Assembly (NCBI RefSeq): GCF_018968705.1
Contig: NZ_CP076668.1
Span: 1,674,001-1,738,000 of the forward strand
Direction: 5' to 3'
DNA: 64,000 bases
From: Pseudomonas lijiangensis
Lineage (GTDB): Bacteria > Pseudomonadota > Gammaproteobacteria > Pseudomonadales > Pseudomonadaceae
The notes below the pieces were generated by a model that saw nothing but the letters and a program-made list of their open reading frames with translations, was not told the origin of the DNA and ran no database searches. Position numbers and translations under genes: made by a program. This document shows positions 39,684-50,800 of this stretch, one piece after another; the stretch's first letter is position 1; each line of letters starts with the position of its first letter.

Positions 39684-40442
39684 ATGACCGATGAAGCGTT
39701 CGCACAGGCCGATCCTGAATGGCTGGCCCTGATCCAGGCCGCACGCACCTGGCTGTCAGGTCCGTTGGGGCAACTGCTGCTCGAAGAGGAGCGCCGGGTT
39801 CTCGAAGATGAACTGGGGCGCTATTTCGGTGGTTATCTGGTGCATTACGGGCCATCTGCCGAGAGTCCGCCCGTGGCCAGGCAGGTGCAGCGCAATGTCC
39901 GGCTCGGGGCGCCGTTGCCCGGCGTCGAGATCGTCTGCGAAGAGGAGGCATGGCCCTTGAGCGAGCATGCTGCCGATGTGGTGGTCCTGCAGCACGGCCT
40001 GGATTTCTGCCTTTCGCCTCATGGCCTGCTACGCGAGGCCGCCAGCAGCGTAAGGCCCGGCGGGCATCTGTTGATTATCGGTATCAACCCCTGGAGCACC
40101 TGGGGTTTGCGGCATTTCTTTGCCCGGGATGGATTGCGCAAGGCGCGCTGCATTTCACCGTCCCGTGTCGCCGACTGGTTGAACCTGCTGGGGTTCGCGC
40201 TGGAGAAGCGGCGCTTCGGGTGCTATCGTCCGCCTCTTTCTTCGGCAGCATGGCAGGCACGCCTCGGTGGGCTGGAAAGCCTCGGCGAAGGTCGGCAAAG
40301 CCCGGGCGGCGGCTTCTATCTATTGGTGGCCCGCAAACTGGTGGTTGGCCTGCGTCCCTTGCGTCAGGTCCGGCGCGAGCCCATGGGCAAGCTGATTCCT
40401 CTGCCAATGGCCAAGGTCAACCGCAGCACATCGGAATCTTGA
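39684..40442 (+). CDS. class I SAM-dependent methyltransferase
   Basis: A 252-residue protein with the late part of a Rossmann methyltransferase: an acidic strand-end [27 protein letters not shown], followed by [27 protein letters not shown]. The canonical glycine-rich motif I is weak. A strong AAGGAG precedes the ATG. A homolog sits between gloB and rnhA in P. aeruginosa. The substrate is not known to me. It probably shares a promoter region with divergent gloB. Confidence 0.8.
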   Translation: MTDEAFAQADPEWLALIQAARTWLSGPLGQLLLEEERRVLEDELGRYFGGYLVHYGPSAESPPVARQVQRNVRLGAPLPGVEIVCEEEAWPLSEHAADVVVLQHGLDFCLSPHGLLREAASSVRPGGHLLIIGINPWSTWGLRHFFARDGLRKARCISPSRVADWLNLLGFALEKRRFGCYRPPLSSAAWQARLGGLESLGEGRQSPGGGFYLLVARKLVVGLRPLRQVRREPMGKLIPLPMAKVNRSTSES

Positions 40443-40488
40443 TCGCCGTGCCTGTCCGAACAGTCCTCTTGATTCTGGAACGGTTGTA

Positions 40489-40941
40489 ATGAGCGAAAGC
40501 GTTGAACTCTTCACTGATGGCGCCTGCAAGGGTAACCCCGGCCCTGGCGGCTGGGGCGCGTTGCTCGTCTACAAGGGCGTCGAAAAGGAATTGTGGGGCG
40601 GCGAAGCCAATACCACCAATAACCGCATGGAACTGACCGGCGCCATCCGTGGCCTGGAAGAACTCAAGCGTCCTTGCGAAGTGACTCTGGTGACGGACTC
40701 GCAATACGTCATGAAGGGCATCACCGAGTGGATGGCCAACTGGAAGAAGCGCGGCTGGAAGACCGCTGCCAAGGAGCCGGTCAAGAATGCCGACCTCTGG
40801 CAGCAACTGGACGAACAGGTCAACCGTCATACCGTCAAGTGGCAGTGGGTCCGCGGCCATATCGGTCATCCCGGCAACGAACGTGCCGATCAGTTGGCCA
40901 ACCGCGGTGTGGATGAGGTGCGCGGCATCAAGCATGGCTGA
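40489..40941 (+). CDS. rnhA: ribonuclease HI
   Basis: Cleaves RNA in RNA-DNA hybrids. The 150-residue length fits. Catalytic acidic residues are visible in [17 protein letters not shown], in [10 protein letters not shown] (glutamate), in [10 protein letters not shown] (aspartate), and in the C-terminal [13 protein letters not shown] (aspartate). It lies 46 bases after the methyltransferase and 67 before dnaQ; the rnhA-dnaQ pairing is widespread in gamma-proteobacteria. Confidence 0.97.
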   Translation: MSESVELFTDGACKGNPGPGGWGALLVYKGVEKELWGGEANTTNNRMELTGAIRGLEELKRPCEVTLVTDSQYVMKGITEWMANWKKRGWKTAAKEPVKNADLWQQLDEQVNRHTVKWQWVRGHIGHPGNERADQLANRGVDEVRGIKHG

Positions 40942-41008
40942 TGAGCTGAACGGCTCATCCGGCCTTGCAGCATGCTAAGATCGCGGCCTGTAGACGAGGC
41001 AACAGTCA

Positions 41009-41785
41009 ATGGCAGTGCAAAACACAGATAACAGATCCGTAGTACTCGATACCGAAACCACCGGTATGCCCGTCACCGACGGCCACCGCATCATCGAGAT
41101 CGGTTGCGTCGAGCTGATTGGCCGCCGCCTGACCGGGCGGCATTTTCACGTCTATCTGCAACCCGATCGCGAGAGCGATGAGGGGGCGATTGGCGTTCAC
41201 GGCATCACCAACGAGTTTCTGGTGGGCAAGCCGCGTTTCAATGAAGTCGCCGAGGAATTCTTCGACTTCATCAAGGGCGCCCGGCTGATCATCCATAACG
41301 CGGCGTTCGACGTTGGGTTCATCAACAACGAATTCGCGTTGATGGGCGCGCACGATAAAGCCGACATCACCCAGCACTGTTCGGTGCTCGATACGCTGTT
41401 GATGGCCCGTGAGCGTCACCCCGGCCAGCGCAACAGCCTCGATGCCTTGTGCAAACGCTATGGCGTAGACAACTCGGGCCGTGAACTGCACGGCGCATTG
41501 CTCGACTCCGAGATCCTGGCCGATGTCTATCTGGCCATGACCGGCGGGCAGACCAGTCTGTCTCTGGCTGGCAACGCGAGCGATGACAACGGTTCGAACG
41601 GTGGCAATGCCAATCGCGGTAGCGAGATTCGCCGCCTGTCCGGCCGTCAGCCGTCGCGCATCATCCGGGCGACTGAAAGTGAGCTGGCAGAGCACGAAGC
41701 ACGCATGGCCATTATCGCCAAGGCGGCAGGAGCGCCGCCGTTGTGGGTTCAGTTGCAAGAGGCCAAGGCTCAGGCTTCGTCCTGA
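41009..41785 (+). CDS. dnaQ: DNA polymerase III epsilon subunit, 3'-5' proofreading exonuclease
   Basis: A 258-residue proofreading exonuclease of the replicative polymerase. The DEDDh motifs are present: Exo I VLDTETTGM, Exo II IIHNAAFDVGF, and Exo III with ELHGALLDSEILADVY. The C-terminal tail, which binds the polymerase alpha subunit, begins after a Ser/Asn/Gly-rich linker (NASDDNGSNGGNANRGS). It follows rnhA and ends just before the GNAT gene. Confidence 0.97.
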   Translation: MAVQNTDNRSVVLDTETTGMPVTDGHRIIEIGCVELIGRRLTGRHFHVYLQPDRESDEGAIGVHGITNEFLVGKPRFNEVAEEFFDFIKGARLIIHNAAFDVGFINNEFALMGAHDKADITQHCSVLDTLLMARERHPGQRNSLDALCKRYGVDNSGRELHGALLDSEILADVYLAMTGGQTSLSLAGNASDDNGSNGGNANRGSEIRRLSGRQPSRIIRATESELAEHEARMAIIAKAAGAPPLWVQLQEAKAQASS

Positions 41786-41818
41786 CCTGGCAACGGTCTG
41801 CACCAGCATGGCGGTGAA

Positions 41819-42376
41819 ATGACGCTAGCAAACCCTTCTCTGAGCATTCGTGTTGCAGACGAATGCTTCGAGGATTACATCCTCAACAGCGAATTCACCT
41901 TCACGGTCCGTGGCTATGCCCGAGTGGTCGTGGGGGAGAGTGTCGAATCCTGGGTGGTCGACTCCGTAGAGCCTTATCTCAAGAACTATGGCATCGACTC
42001 ACAGGAGTTCTGTGATTACCGTGATGCCGCCGACAGCACGGTGCTGGTCGCCTGGCTGGGCGAGCAGGCGGTCGGGCATATCGTGCTCAGCACTCACTGG
42101 AATGGTTTTGCCCATATCGATGAGCTGGCGGTGGACGAGTCGGCCCGACGTTGCGGGGTCGCCCGGTCTTTGCTGGATGTGGCGCAGTTCTGGAGCCGCC
42201 AGCGCAATCTGCCGGGGATCATGCTCGAAACCCAGAACAACAACCTTGCAGCCTGCAAGCTCTATGAGCGCTGTGGGTATGTAGTGAGCGGTTTCGATCA
42301 GATGCGCTATCGCGCCATCGATCCGCAAACCCGCGAGACAGCGATTTTCTGGTACCTGATCTTTCCTGAATCATGA
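41819..42376 (+). CDS. GNAT acetyltransferase, streptothricin-acetyltransferase-like
   Basis: A 185-residue GNAT protein. The acetyl-CoA-binding motif A reads HIDELAVDESARRCGVARSLLD, and motif B reads NNNLAACKLYERCGYVVSGFDQMRY. The late GFD-x-x-x-Y and AIFWYLIF stretches are the features that make me liken it to Sat/STAT enzymes, which acetylate streptothricin. The glycine signature is RxCGVA in place of RGxGxG/A, so the first arginine and glycine are changed. It begins 33 bases after dnaQ. True substrate is uncertain; a peptide or amine substrate is equally possible. Confidence 0.72.
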   Translation: MTLANPSLSIRVADECFEDYILNSEFTFTVRGYARVVVGESVESWVVDSVEPYLKNYGIDSQEFCDYRDAADSTVLVAWLGEQAVGHIVLSTHWNGFAHIDELAVDESARRCGVARSLLDVAQFWSRQRNLPGIMLETQNNNLAACKLYERCGYVVSGFDQMRYRAIDPQTRETAIFWYLIFPES

Positions 42377-42429
42377 GGTAGAAACCCTCAGGGGATTCGG
42401 GCCATAACCTGCGCCAGTCTCTGACCGTC

Positions 42430-42543
42430 GATTGCCATATGTACGGCAGTTGCCCGGCAATCTTTGTTTAGGCTCCTTTTTCACTTTTTCTGCCGCCGGT
42501 GTCCTGTGGGCCCGGTGGCGTTTTGTGCAAAAGGAAGTCTGTC
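42430..42543 (+). promoter_or_regulatory. leader of giant-protein gene A
   Basis: GATTGCC (42430-42436) and GGCAATC (42456-42462) form a 7-base inverted repeat with ATATGTA in the loop. TTTAGGCTCCTTTTTCACTTTTT follows at 42467, then the ribosome-binding block TTTTGTGCAAAAGGAAG before the GTG start. Related blocks precede the other three genes in the same order, so this is probably promoter plus 5' leader. Confidence 0.5.
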
Positions 42544-45500
42544 GTGCCTACCACTCCCTATTTCCACAGTGAAGCGCTTCACCGGCGCTTCACACAGCAT
42601 CTGCAGGACGCCTATGACAATGGGCTTGTCGTTGCCGATGAAATGCAAGACCTGCAGCGTCTGGTCGCTGCCGGGCAAACGCCTTCGGCAAGTCAGGCGC
42701 GGCCCGCACTTTATCGCCTGATCCTGGAGGACGGTTCGCCCGTGCCTCTCGGGCTCGCCTCGGCTCTTCTGATCGTGCGTCGCCACGGCGACACTGAAAC
42801 GCTATACCTCGATACTCTGGCTCAAGGTCTCAAGCGTTTCACCGATCACCCACAGCTCGCGGCGTACGTCAAAAAGGTGTTCGCCGTGCGTGCCGATCTG
42901 GACCCTGCCTATGAGTCTCAGGTCCTGGAAGAATCGCCGTTCGAGGCGTGCATGTGGCGGATCGTCGATCATCAGGCCCGGAACCTGCGTTGGTTGGCCA
43001 ATGACCTGCAGCAATTGCCAACGCTGCCCCAGGCGCTGCCGCAGCGGATGGCCTCGAAGCTCACCGCTATCTGGCCCGATGGGCACCCCGATCTTCATGC
43101 TCCGCTGGTGCAACTGGTCGAAAGATCTCATGAGCCATCCGGTGAGGTCCGGGATGAGGTTTTACTGGTCACCCACTTCGAGCGACTCATTCTGGACGCT
43201 CTGACGGGTGAAGTCCTGCCAGAAAATCAGTGGTTTCGATTTATTGACCTCAATGGTCAGCCGCTGAATTCGCTTGACCTCAATGACTTCAATTTACGTC
43301 CTGTAGACTTGACGGGTGATCTGGAGCAATTGCTGGATAACCACTGGACTGCACGTGACCGTCAAGGCGTGAGCCGACGCGAGCGCGTGGCTCAGGTGCT
43401 GGCCGATACTTTCAGCCATCTGGTCTTGATGCAGGAACAGGTTCTGGGTGCCGCAGCACCCGCTTTGATCAGGATTGCCGGAGCGGCCCTGTACGAACTG
43501 TCGCCGGTGCCCATCAACCGTCTGTCACTGATGGTCGATGGGCAGGGGACGTTCAAGCTGGTCAGCCTGTATCTGATTCAGCTGGAACAGGGAGCCTACG
43601 TTCTGTACTCGCCGCGGCGAGGGCTCCGTTACCTGAGCGACTGGAATGCCCTGACCCGTCTGATCGACAGCCCGGAGGGACGCAGCGAGCTTCATGAGTA
43701 TCTGTCCCTTGATGACCTGCTTGTCGTGGAGGCTGCACAGGGCTGGCAACTGCGTGCATACCCACTGGACAAACCGTTGTTTCTGGATTGTCTTGACGCG
43801 ATCATCGGGCTGCAGCAGCGCAACATCAACGTCGCTCTGCAGCGCTGCTGCGAAGAAGTGGGCGAGTTGCAGGCCATGTTCGATGATGCGCTGGATATTC
43901 GCGCCTTTTTCGATGCCCGTCTGCCTTACATTGGAGCCAAGGGGCGCTGGCTGGCGCAACCGACGAATTTCATGGCCAGCTGGCCTCCATCCTACCGGAT
44001 TGGCATGCGGACACCGCCGACAACTTATGCCGGTGTATGGATGGAGCAGTTGAGGCTGGCCGACGCGGTGCTGAGCGAGCTCAAGGATCAGCGCCCCTCA
44101 CTTGAAAGACTGGCCTGTCAGGCCATCAGTCCTTATCTGGCGGCGCTTGGTTATCCAAGGCCTCATGAGGGGTCGAAAATCCTGCTCAGTTGGTCCCGTC
44201 AGGGTGTTTCTGCCGGTGTCGGCACCGATGTGCAACCACAGGTACCAGGCATTCAGATCCAGAGTCTGGTCGATCTGTTGCTGGAGCGGGTGAGCGGCCA
44301 ATCGACCACTGCGATTCCGCCTGATAGTCAGTTGAATCTGCCACGGGAAGTACATGGCGTCGAAGGCGCATCGCTGACCATTCCGTTGCTCGACTATGTC
44401 GTGAAGCGTTGCGGTGCCGATCTGGAGGCCATCTGCGCAGGCAGTGTCGACGCATTTTACAACCGTCCCAACCGCACCCCTAAGCGCCAATGGCCGTTAG
44501 ATCGGGTCATGCATGGCATGCGTGACAACCTGCTGCGTCTGGAGCTGTCTTTCGCACGTCGCCTGAACGTCATCGCGGCACCGTTGCTCGATCAATTGCA
44601 GCGGGTGCTGGACTTTCCCCTGAGCAGGGGGCGCTGCAATGGGGCCCAGGCGTATGCCCTGTGGATCGAGATCGGAGGCAGGCGTTTGCCGCTTGGACTC
44701 AATACGGCCTGGGTTATTCAGCAGCCGGAGCACCCGGAAAGTGCCCTGTTGTTCTGGTCGGTGTTCAGCGGACTGCAGGAACTCCGCTCCAGAGCGAGTC
44801 TTCAGGATATGTTGTCGCAACGGTTGCAGGATCCGGCCTGGCGCGGCAGATGGCTGCTGCTGTTCGCCAGCGAAGACCAGCAATGGCTGGATCAGGCGCT
44901 GGCGGCCTCTCAGACGCTGACTCTGTCGCTGGTGTGTGTAGACGGAAACTTTATTCGTCGAATGCAACAGGATGAACAGCATTATCAGGAGCAGGAGCTC
45001 TCCAGCGCCTTGCGTCATGGCAAAGAAAGTCGTCTGGCGGCGATACCGTTCAGTCGTTATGTGGATCTGGCCATAAGAGACGAGAGGCTTTATTTCTGGA
45101 TCGATGTGCTGGCGATTCGCATCCAGAACCAGTTGTTTTCGAGCTCGCTGCCGGACTGGCTTGGCAACGCCTCGCTGGCGGACCTGGAGCGTTATGCCGA
45201 TGTGCTGGCCGAGTACTTTCATTACAGCGATCCCGCCCAGGACTTCCTGAGCGATATTCCAACGCTACAGTCATATGCCAATCAGCAACTGCTGGAGGCG
45301 CTGCAGCGGGATTTTCCCGGTCATGAGCTGGACCCAAAGCAGATTATCGTGACCATGCGCCAGAACATCATTGCCCCGGTACATCCTGGTGAGGTGCCAT
45401 TGTCCATACCGGCAGCCGTGTTGGAGCGCAGCGAAAACCTGGTGGCCTATTCGCTCAATCATTTTTCCACGACTCAGGGCGGCAGCCTGCTACTGAACGC

Positions 45501-47691
45501 ATCACCCGATACCCCGATGCCAGCAGGTCTGACAGCCGGGTACCTGGCTGAACTGGTGCGTACCCTGGATGTGGGGCTGCGCTACCAGAACCTGTTGATC
45601 GAACGCTTCGACTCTCGACGCACCGATTACATAAAGCGGCGTGAGCGTTTCATGCTTCAGGCCCCGGCACGTTTGTTGGCACCGGCACTGGAAATGAAGT
45701 TACAAGGTGAAATCAGCCAGGAGGCCTACGATTTCATCGAATGTGTGGTGACCATGCCCGATGGCAAGGCCCGGGCTTCCACGCACGGCCAGAACATCGT
45801 GCTGCGCCCTCTGGCCCTGGTGCCGCGCAGGGATATGGCCGCTGACCCTGTTGAAGGCCTGTTCCTGATCGGCCCGCAGGATCCGGCTCAAGGGCCGGTG
45901 GTGCTGCATAGCCTGTTCAGCGAGTCGTTCAGCTTCAAGGAATTTCGCAACCTGCGCGATGTGCTGGAGAACATGCGTCTTGAAGGTCCCTTGCAGCAAC
46001 TGGTGCTTGACCGGGTCGATCCGCTGTTGCGTCAGCGTTATGCCAACGATGGGCTGATCGAGGCGCACATCCCCTGGAGCACCGAAGACATCGTGGACGT
46101 GCCGTTCGGCCAGCCAGGCGAGGTCAGTCTGGGTACCCGGATCATCGAGGGCAACGCCTTGCGTCATCTGTTCGAGAGCAGTCTGCAACTGATGCAGATG
46201 CTCAGCCGCCAGCAGTCAGTGACGACTGCCCAGGCCGACTGGGCGTCGTTCCTGCATCTGATGACATTGAGTGCCGAGCAGATTCTGGTATTTGCGCCCG
46301 GCAAGCTGGGTTTTCTGATTGCGCTGTGGCAGAGCCAGTCGCTGTTGCGCGCCTCGGTCGGCTCGGTGTCCGAGCAGCGTTGGGGACGGGCCTTGTCGGA
46401 GTTTTCGGCGGCTCTGGCCATGCTGGTTATCTCTCGGACCCAGGAGGAGCATGAGGTGTCGCGTGACCGGCCGATCAGCCGCGTGTTGGTGTTTTCCTGG
46501 GCCGGTTCGTCCCTGACCCCAGAGCTGGCGGAGCGACTGAGAGAGTTCGAAAGGTATGACGTCGAACTGGCGAGTCTGCAATACGATAGCCTGTACAACC
46601 TTTATCGGGACCCGGTCACTCAGGCCAGATACGCTCCCGTGGACGGTAAGGTCTATCAGGTCAGCGAGCAGGGAGGAGACTGGCGTATCCAGGGCAATGG
46701 CAAGAACGGACCGAAGTTGAAACTGAGCCAGAGCCAGCGTTGGGAACTGAAACTGGATCTTGGGCTGTTTGGCGGCGCTCCCCCGGTGTTCGCCCGTCGG
46801 GAGCGTAACCTGCAACTGGAGATCCAGAGTTATATGGATGTCTTTGCGCAGGGTATGACGGAAATCCGTGCTTATTCCCGCGAGCAGGCCCGGGGGATCA
46901 GTATCGCGGTCCATCAGGGGCAGAGGTATCTGCAGACGGTATTGTTCAACCTCCGGGTGCCGTTCGCCCAAGGGTTGGCCGAACCGGTGAAAGTCATACT
47001 GAGGGATTTTTTCGGTGTTCAGACAATCGAGCCGGAATTGATCGACGCTGTCAGGCAGCGTGTCATCGAGCTGTTCAATGGCCTGTCGGACCCTTCATTA
47101 TCAGTCCTGGACTCCAATCGTTTCGTGGTCGGTGCAGCCAAGCCTGGCCATGCTGAACTGGCAGCCTTCGTGTTTCAGAATGATCCGCAGCAACGTGTAT
47201 TCCTTTGTGACATGTTTTTCTCGCCACCGATCTACAATCTCAAAAGTCCGTTGCCCGACAGTCGGGCTTTCAATGCCAACGATCATTTCCGGGTCATGGC
47301 GCTGCTGCATGAGCTGTCGCACTTGTACAACGGTACCGATGACATCGCCTATCTCGATGCCTGTGCCCCCCCTGCGCATCTGCTCGATGACAGCAAGCCG
47401 GAGAGTGCCTGGTACAAGCAGGCCCTGCAGAGCAGGCGCACACTCACGTTGTCGCACAGAACCCCGTCTACCGACTTGTTCGCTACCGGAGGCAATGGTA
47501 ACTGGCGGGATTTCACTCCCAGTGACGGCGACGTTTTCACGAAGATTCTCACCTTGACCGGCCAGTCGAGTCTGGCCAGCGCCCGCTGGTCCTTTCTGAT
47601 CGACCCTGTTGCCCGACGCCGGGTGATCCTGAGCAATGCCGATTCCATAGCGATGCTGATTTCCTTGCTGGGGCGCGAGCGGTTCCTCTGA
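42544..47691 (+). CDS. giant 'dermonecrotic toxin domain'-type protein A
   Basis: A 1715-residue protein starting at GTG 42544 (then PTTPYFHSEALHRRF), chosen because AAGGAAG lies 6 bases upstream and paralogs start at the same residue. There is no signal peptide. It resembles proteins annotated as dermonecrotic toxin domain proteins (DUF6543-type) in Pseudomonas. Visible parts: a module repeated about four times, a DALDIRAFFDARLPYIG block near residue 455, a hydrophobic PGKLGFLIALWQ segment near 1251, a GKVYQV / WRIQ / LKLDLGL block near 1380, and the HELSH motif at 1589-1593 with D1600 and Y1603. Toxin activity, target and export route are inferred or unknown. Confidence 0.72.
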   Translation: MPTTPYFHSEALHRRFTQHLQDAYDNGLVVADEMQDLQRLVAAGQTPSASQARPALYRLILEDGSPVPLGLASALLIVRRHGDTETLYLDTLAQGLKRFTDHPQLAAYVKKVFAVRADLDPAYESQVLEESPFEACMWRIVDHQARNLRWLANDLQQLPTLPQALPQRMASKLTAIWPDGHPDLHAPLVQLVERSHEPSGEVRDEVLLVTHFERLILDALTGEVLPENQWFRFIDLNGQPLNSLDLNDFNLRPVDLTGDLEQLLDNHWTARDRQGVSRRERVAQVLADTFSHLVLMQEQVLGAAAPALIRIAGAALYELSPVPINRLSLMVDGQGTFKLVSLYLIQLEQGAYVLYSPRRGLRYLSDWNALTRLIDSPEGRSELHEYLSLDDLLVVEAAQGWQLRAYPLDKPLFLDCLDAIIGLQQRNINVALQRCCEEVGELQAMFDDALDIRAFFDARLPYIGAKGRWLAQPTNFMASWPPSYRIGMRTPPTTYAGVWMEQLRLADAVLSELKDQRPSLERLACQAISPYLAALGYPRPHEGSKILLSWSRQGVSAGVGTDVQPQVPGIQIQSLVDLLLERVSGQSTTAIPPDSQLNLPREVHGVEGASLTIPLLDYVVKRCGADLEAICAGSVDAFYNRPNRTPKRQWPLDRVMHGMRDNLLRLELSFARRLNVIAAPLLDQLQRVLDFPLSRGRCNGAQAYALWIEIGGRRLPLGLNTAWVIQQPEHPESALLFWSVFSGLQELRSRASLQDMLSQRLQDPAWRGRWLLLFASEDQQWLDQALAASQTLTLSLVCVDGNFIRRMQQDEQHYQEQELSSALRHGKESRLAAIPFSRYVDLAIRDERLYFWIDVLAIRIQNQLFSSSLPDWLGNASLADLERYADVLAEYFHYSDPAQDFLSDIPTLQSYANQQLLEALQRDFPGHELDPKQIIVTMRQNIIAPVHPGEVPLSIPAAVLERSENLVAYSLNHFSTTQGGSLLLNASPDTPMPAGLTAGYLAELVRTLDVGLRYQNLLIERFDSRRTDYIKRRERFMLQAPARLLAPALEMKLQGEISQEAYDFIECVVTMPDGKARASTHGQNIVLRPLALVPRRDMAADPVEGLFLIGPQDPAQGPVVLHSLFSESFSFKEFRNLRDVLENMRLEGPLQQLVLDRVDPLLRQRYANDGLIEAHIPWSTEDIVDVPFGQPGEVSLGTRIIEGNALRHLFESSLQLMQMLSRQQSVTTAQADWASFLHLMTLSAEQILVFAPGKLGFLIALWQSQSLLRASVGSVSEQRWGRALSEFSAALAMLVISRTQEEHEVSRDRPISRVLVFSWAGSSLTPELAERLREFERYDVELASLQYDSLYNLYRDPVTQARYAPVDGKVYQVSEQGGDWRIQGNGKNGPKLKLSQSQRWELKLDLGLFGGAPPVFARRERNLQLEIQSYMDVFAQGMTEIRAYSREQARGISIAVHQGQRYLQTVLFNLRVPFAQGLAEPVKVILRDFFGVQTIEPELIDAVRQRVIELFNGLSDPSLSVLDSNRFVVGAAKPGHAELAAFVFQNDPQQRVFLCDMFFSPPIYNLKSPLPDSRAFNANDHFRVMALLHELSHLYNGTDDIAYLDACAPPAHLLDDSKPESAWYKQALQSRRTLTLSHRTPSTDLFATGGNGNWRDFTPSDGDVFTKILTLTGQSSLASARWSFLIDPVARRRVILSNADSIAMLISLLGRERFL

Positions 47692-47728
47692 CAGGGTGAG
47701 GTGACGTCAATGTGGCCGCGCCGGAAAG

Positions 47729-47846
47729 TTACCGGTTGATATATGTACGGTAATTATCGGGCGGCCACTGGTTACGCTTCTTTGCACTTTATCCACCACA
47801 GAAGCCTTTGTGGCCTGTGGCATTTTGTGCAAAAGGAAAGTTTGCC
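47729..47846 (+). promoter_or_regulatory. leader of giant-protein gene B
   Basis: TTACCG (47729-47734) and CGGTAA (47748-47753) flank GTTGATATATGTA. CTGGTTACGCTTCTTTGCACTTTA follows at 47768. The ribosome-binding site lies in a possible hairpin: GCAAA (47829-47833), loop AGGAAAG, TTTGC (47841-47845). Confidence 0.5.
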
Positions 47847-50800
47847 ATGTCTGTCACCCCTTATTTTCATAGCGAGGCGCTGCGCCAGCGTTTCCAGAGC
47901 AACCTGAGAGTCGCTCAGACCGAAAGACGGATCACTGACGAAGAATTCACATACCTGAAGCACCTCTGCGACACGGAACAGGCGACCGTCGAACAGCAAG
48001 GATCCGTCGGGCTGTATCGCCCACTCCTGGGTGATGGCTCGCCCGAGCCTCTCGCAATGGTTTCCACGCTGGTGATCGAGCGCTGGGTTGCGAATGTCCG
48101 GTTCCTGTACGTCGATACCCTGGCCGAAGGGCTGAGACGCTTTGCCGATCGCGAGCAACTCAGCGATTACGCCAAAGAGGCATTTTCCATTACTGTCGAT
48201 CAAACCCCCGCCTTCGAACTCCAACGGTTGGAAGGGGAGGTGTTCGAGCAACGCATGTGGCAGGTCATCGGCCATCAGGCGCAGAGCCTGAGATGGTTGG
48301 CGGCTAATCTGCAGGAACTGCCGTTACTGAGCCAGGTTCTGGGCAGGCTGTTGCCTTCTAAGCTCGGCAATGTCTGGTCCGATGCAGATCTTGATCTTCA
48401 TGCTCCGCTGGTTCAGGTCGTGGAGCAAACCGGTGGCAGGCATGCCGCAAACCGCGAAACCTGCATCGGTGTCCAGAGCTACGAGCAACTGGTGCTGAGC
48501 ATACTGGTCGGCAAGGCTTTACCCTACGGGAAAATTTACCGCTTCATGGGCTCCAAAGGGCAACTGCTGGAGAGTATCGGCATGTCCGACCTCGACCTGC
48601 ACATGGCAGATCTGGAAGACGACTATGAAGACCTGATCGGGCATTACTGGAACCATGCAGACGCACACGGTCTGACGCGCCGCCACCGGTTCGCGCAGGC
48701 ACTGGCCGACGCTTTCAGTCACCGGGTCTGGATACTGCAACAGAACGCGACATCCACCAACGCTCTGACACGTATTGTCGCGTCACCGCTGTATAAGGTG
48801 TCCCCCGTGCCTGTCAGCCGACTGTCGCTGACCGTCGATGGTCGCGGGCCTTATAAGCTGGCAAGTCTTTATCTGATTCATCTGGAGCAGGGAGCCTATG
48901 CGCTTTATTCCCCTCTCAAGGGAGTGCGACTCCTGAAGAGTCGCAAGGCGCTGACCGATCTGGCCAACAGCCCGGCAGGTCGCAAGGAACTGCTCTGTTA
49001 CCTGTCGCTGAACGACCGGGACGAACTGCCGGTCCCGGGAGCTGGCGCGAGCCTGACAGTGGATGCCTATCCGCTGGACAAGCCTCTGTTCTATGACTGC
49101 ATCGATGCCATCATCGGCTTGCAGGAGCGCAGTCTGGTCGCAGCACTCAAGCGCCATTGCCGGGATGAAAGCGAACTGAGCGCGATGCTTGACGATGCCC
49201 TCGATATACGGGCGCTGGTCGACGGGCGTCTGCCGTATATTGGTGCCGGTGGCCGCTGGCTGAACGAGCCGACGGACTTCATGACTACCTGGCAGTCTGC
49301 GTCAGCTCCCCAATCTTCGCCCGGTACGGTCGTCACCCCGGCACAGTCATGGGGGGCGCAATTGATCCGGGCCGAGAATACCCTGCGCGATATCAGTGGT
49401 CAGCGCATGCCTGTTGAGGTTTTTGCCAGGCAGGCCTTGAGTCCCTATCTGGCAGCGCTCGGCTATCCCGGTCCTCATGAAGGGCAGAATATCCGGTTGA
49501 CATGGGGCGATCAGAGTATCTGCCTGACGGACCGGGTGCTCGAAAGCATCAGTGGCTCGCGTCGCACGCCCATCCCTCCAGACTGCAAGGTGCAATTGCC
49601 GACCGAGTATCAGGGGGCCGATGGTTTGGGGGCCATGACTACCGAGTTGCTCGAACCTGTCGTGAGCAGGATTGCCACGGCATTGCAGGCTTCTTGCCCG
49701 GCCCGTTTCGAGGCGTTCTACAGCTTGCCGTTGCGCATCGACAGGACACAGAAGCAGGTCAGCCAGACATTACGCAGCATCCGCGAGCATCTGCTGCGTC
49801 TGGAGCTGAGTGTGGCGCGTCGCAAGAGAGATATCCCATCATCACTGCTTGACCTGCTACAGAATGCCGTGGATCGTCCCCTGAGCTACATGCGTTCAGG
49901 ATCGGTCGATGTCTATGCCATCAGCATCACATTGAACGGCAAACAGTTTCTTCTGGGAGTGGACGTTGCCTGGGCCCTTCAGCCACCTGACTGGCCGCTG
50001 AAGAGCCTGTTGTTCTGGTCGCCGTTCATCGGGCTCAAGTCGATGGATTCCAGAGAACAATTGCAGACCTGGCTGCAGGGACGCCTGTCTGACGCGGAAT
50101 GGCGCTCCAAGTGGTTGACGATATTTCCCGGCGAAGATCGTCAGTGGGTGGACAAGAGCCTGGCGGCGAGCGCGATTGTGACGGTGCAACTGGAAAGGGT
50201 CGACGGGGATTTCCTGCACCGTATGCAGCAGGATGACCAACATGCGCAGGGCAGAGAGTTCGCCGCTGCGTTGCGAGATGCCGGGCAGTATCGTCTGGCT
50301 CCCGAGCCTTTCAAGAATAGCGTGAACCTGGCAGATAACAACGGCTGGCTCCTGACCTGGCTGGACTTCATGTCCATCCGTGTCCATAACATGCTGTTTA
50401 CCAGCTCGATGCCGGGCTGGCTGACCATGGCCCCGCTGTACGATCTGGAGCGCTATACCGAGCTGTTGAAGGAATACTTTCGCAATAACGATCCGGCCAC
50501 TGATTTCCTGGCCGGTGTGCCGACCTTGCAGCACTTTGCCCGGGAACGTGTTCTGGAAGTGCTGACACGCGATTTTCCTGGCCTGAGCCTGGACCCGGAC
50601 ACCATCACGGTGACCATGACCCACTATGCCGTAGCCCCGGTGGCTCCCGGCGAAATCCCGATCTCCGTTCCGGGTGCCACGATAGTCCAGAGCGAAAATC
50701 TGGTGGACTTTTCCCTCAATCACTTTTCTCAGGTTCAGGATGGTGTGCTCAGTATCAGCATGCCGTCTGGAACACCAGTACCGGTTGGGTTGAGCGCCCG

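Noticed and set aside
42377-42543. hrp box in front of the giant-protein genes
   Set aside because: I looked for GGAACC followed by CCAC at the right spacing in all four leaders and found none; these genes are not obvious HrpL targets.
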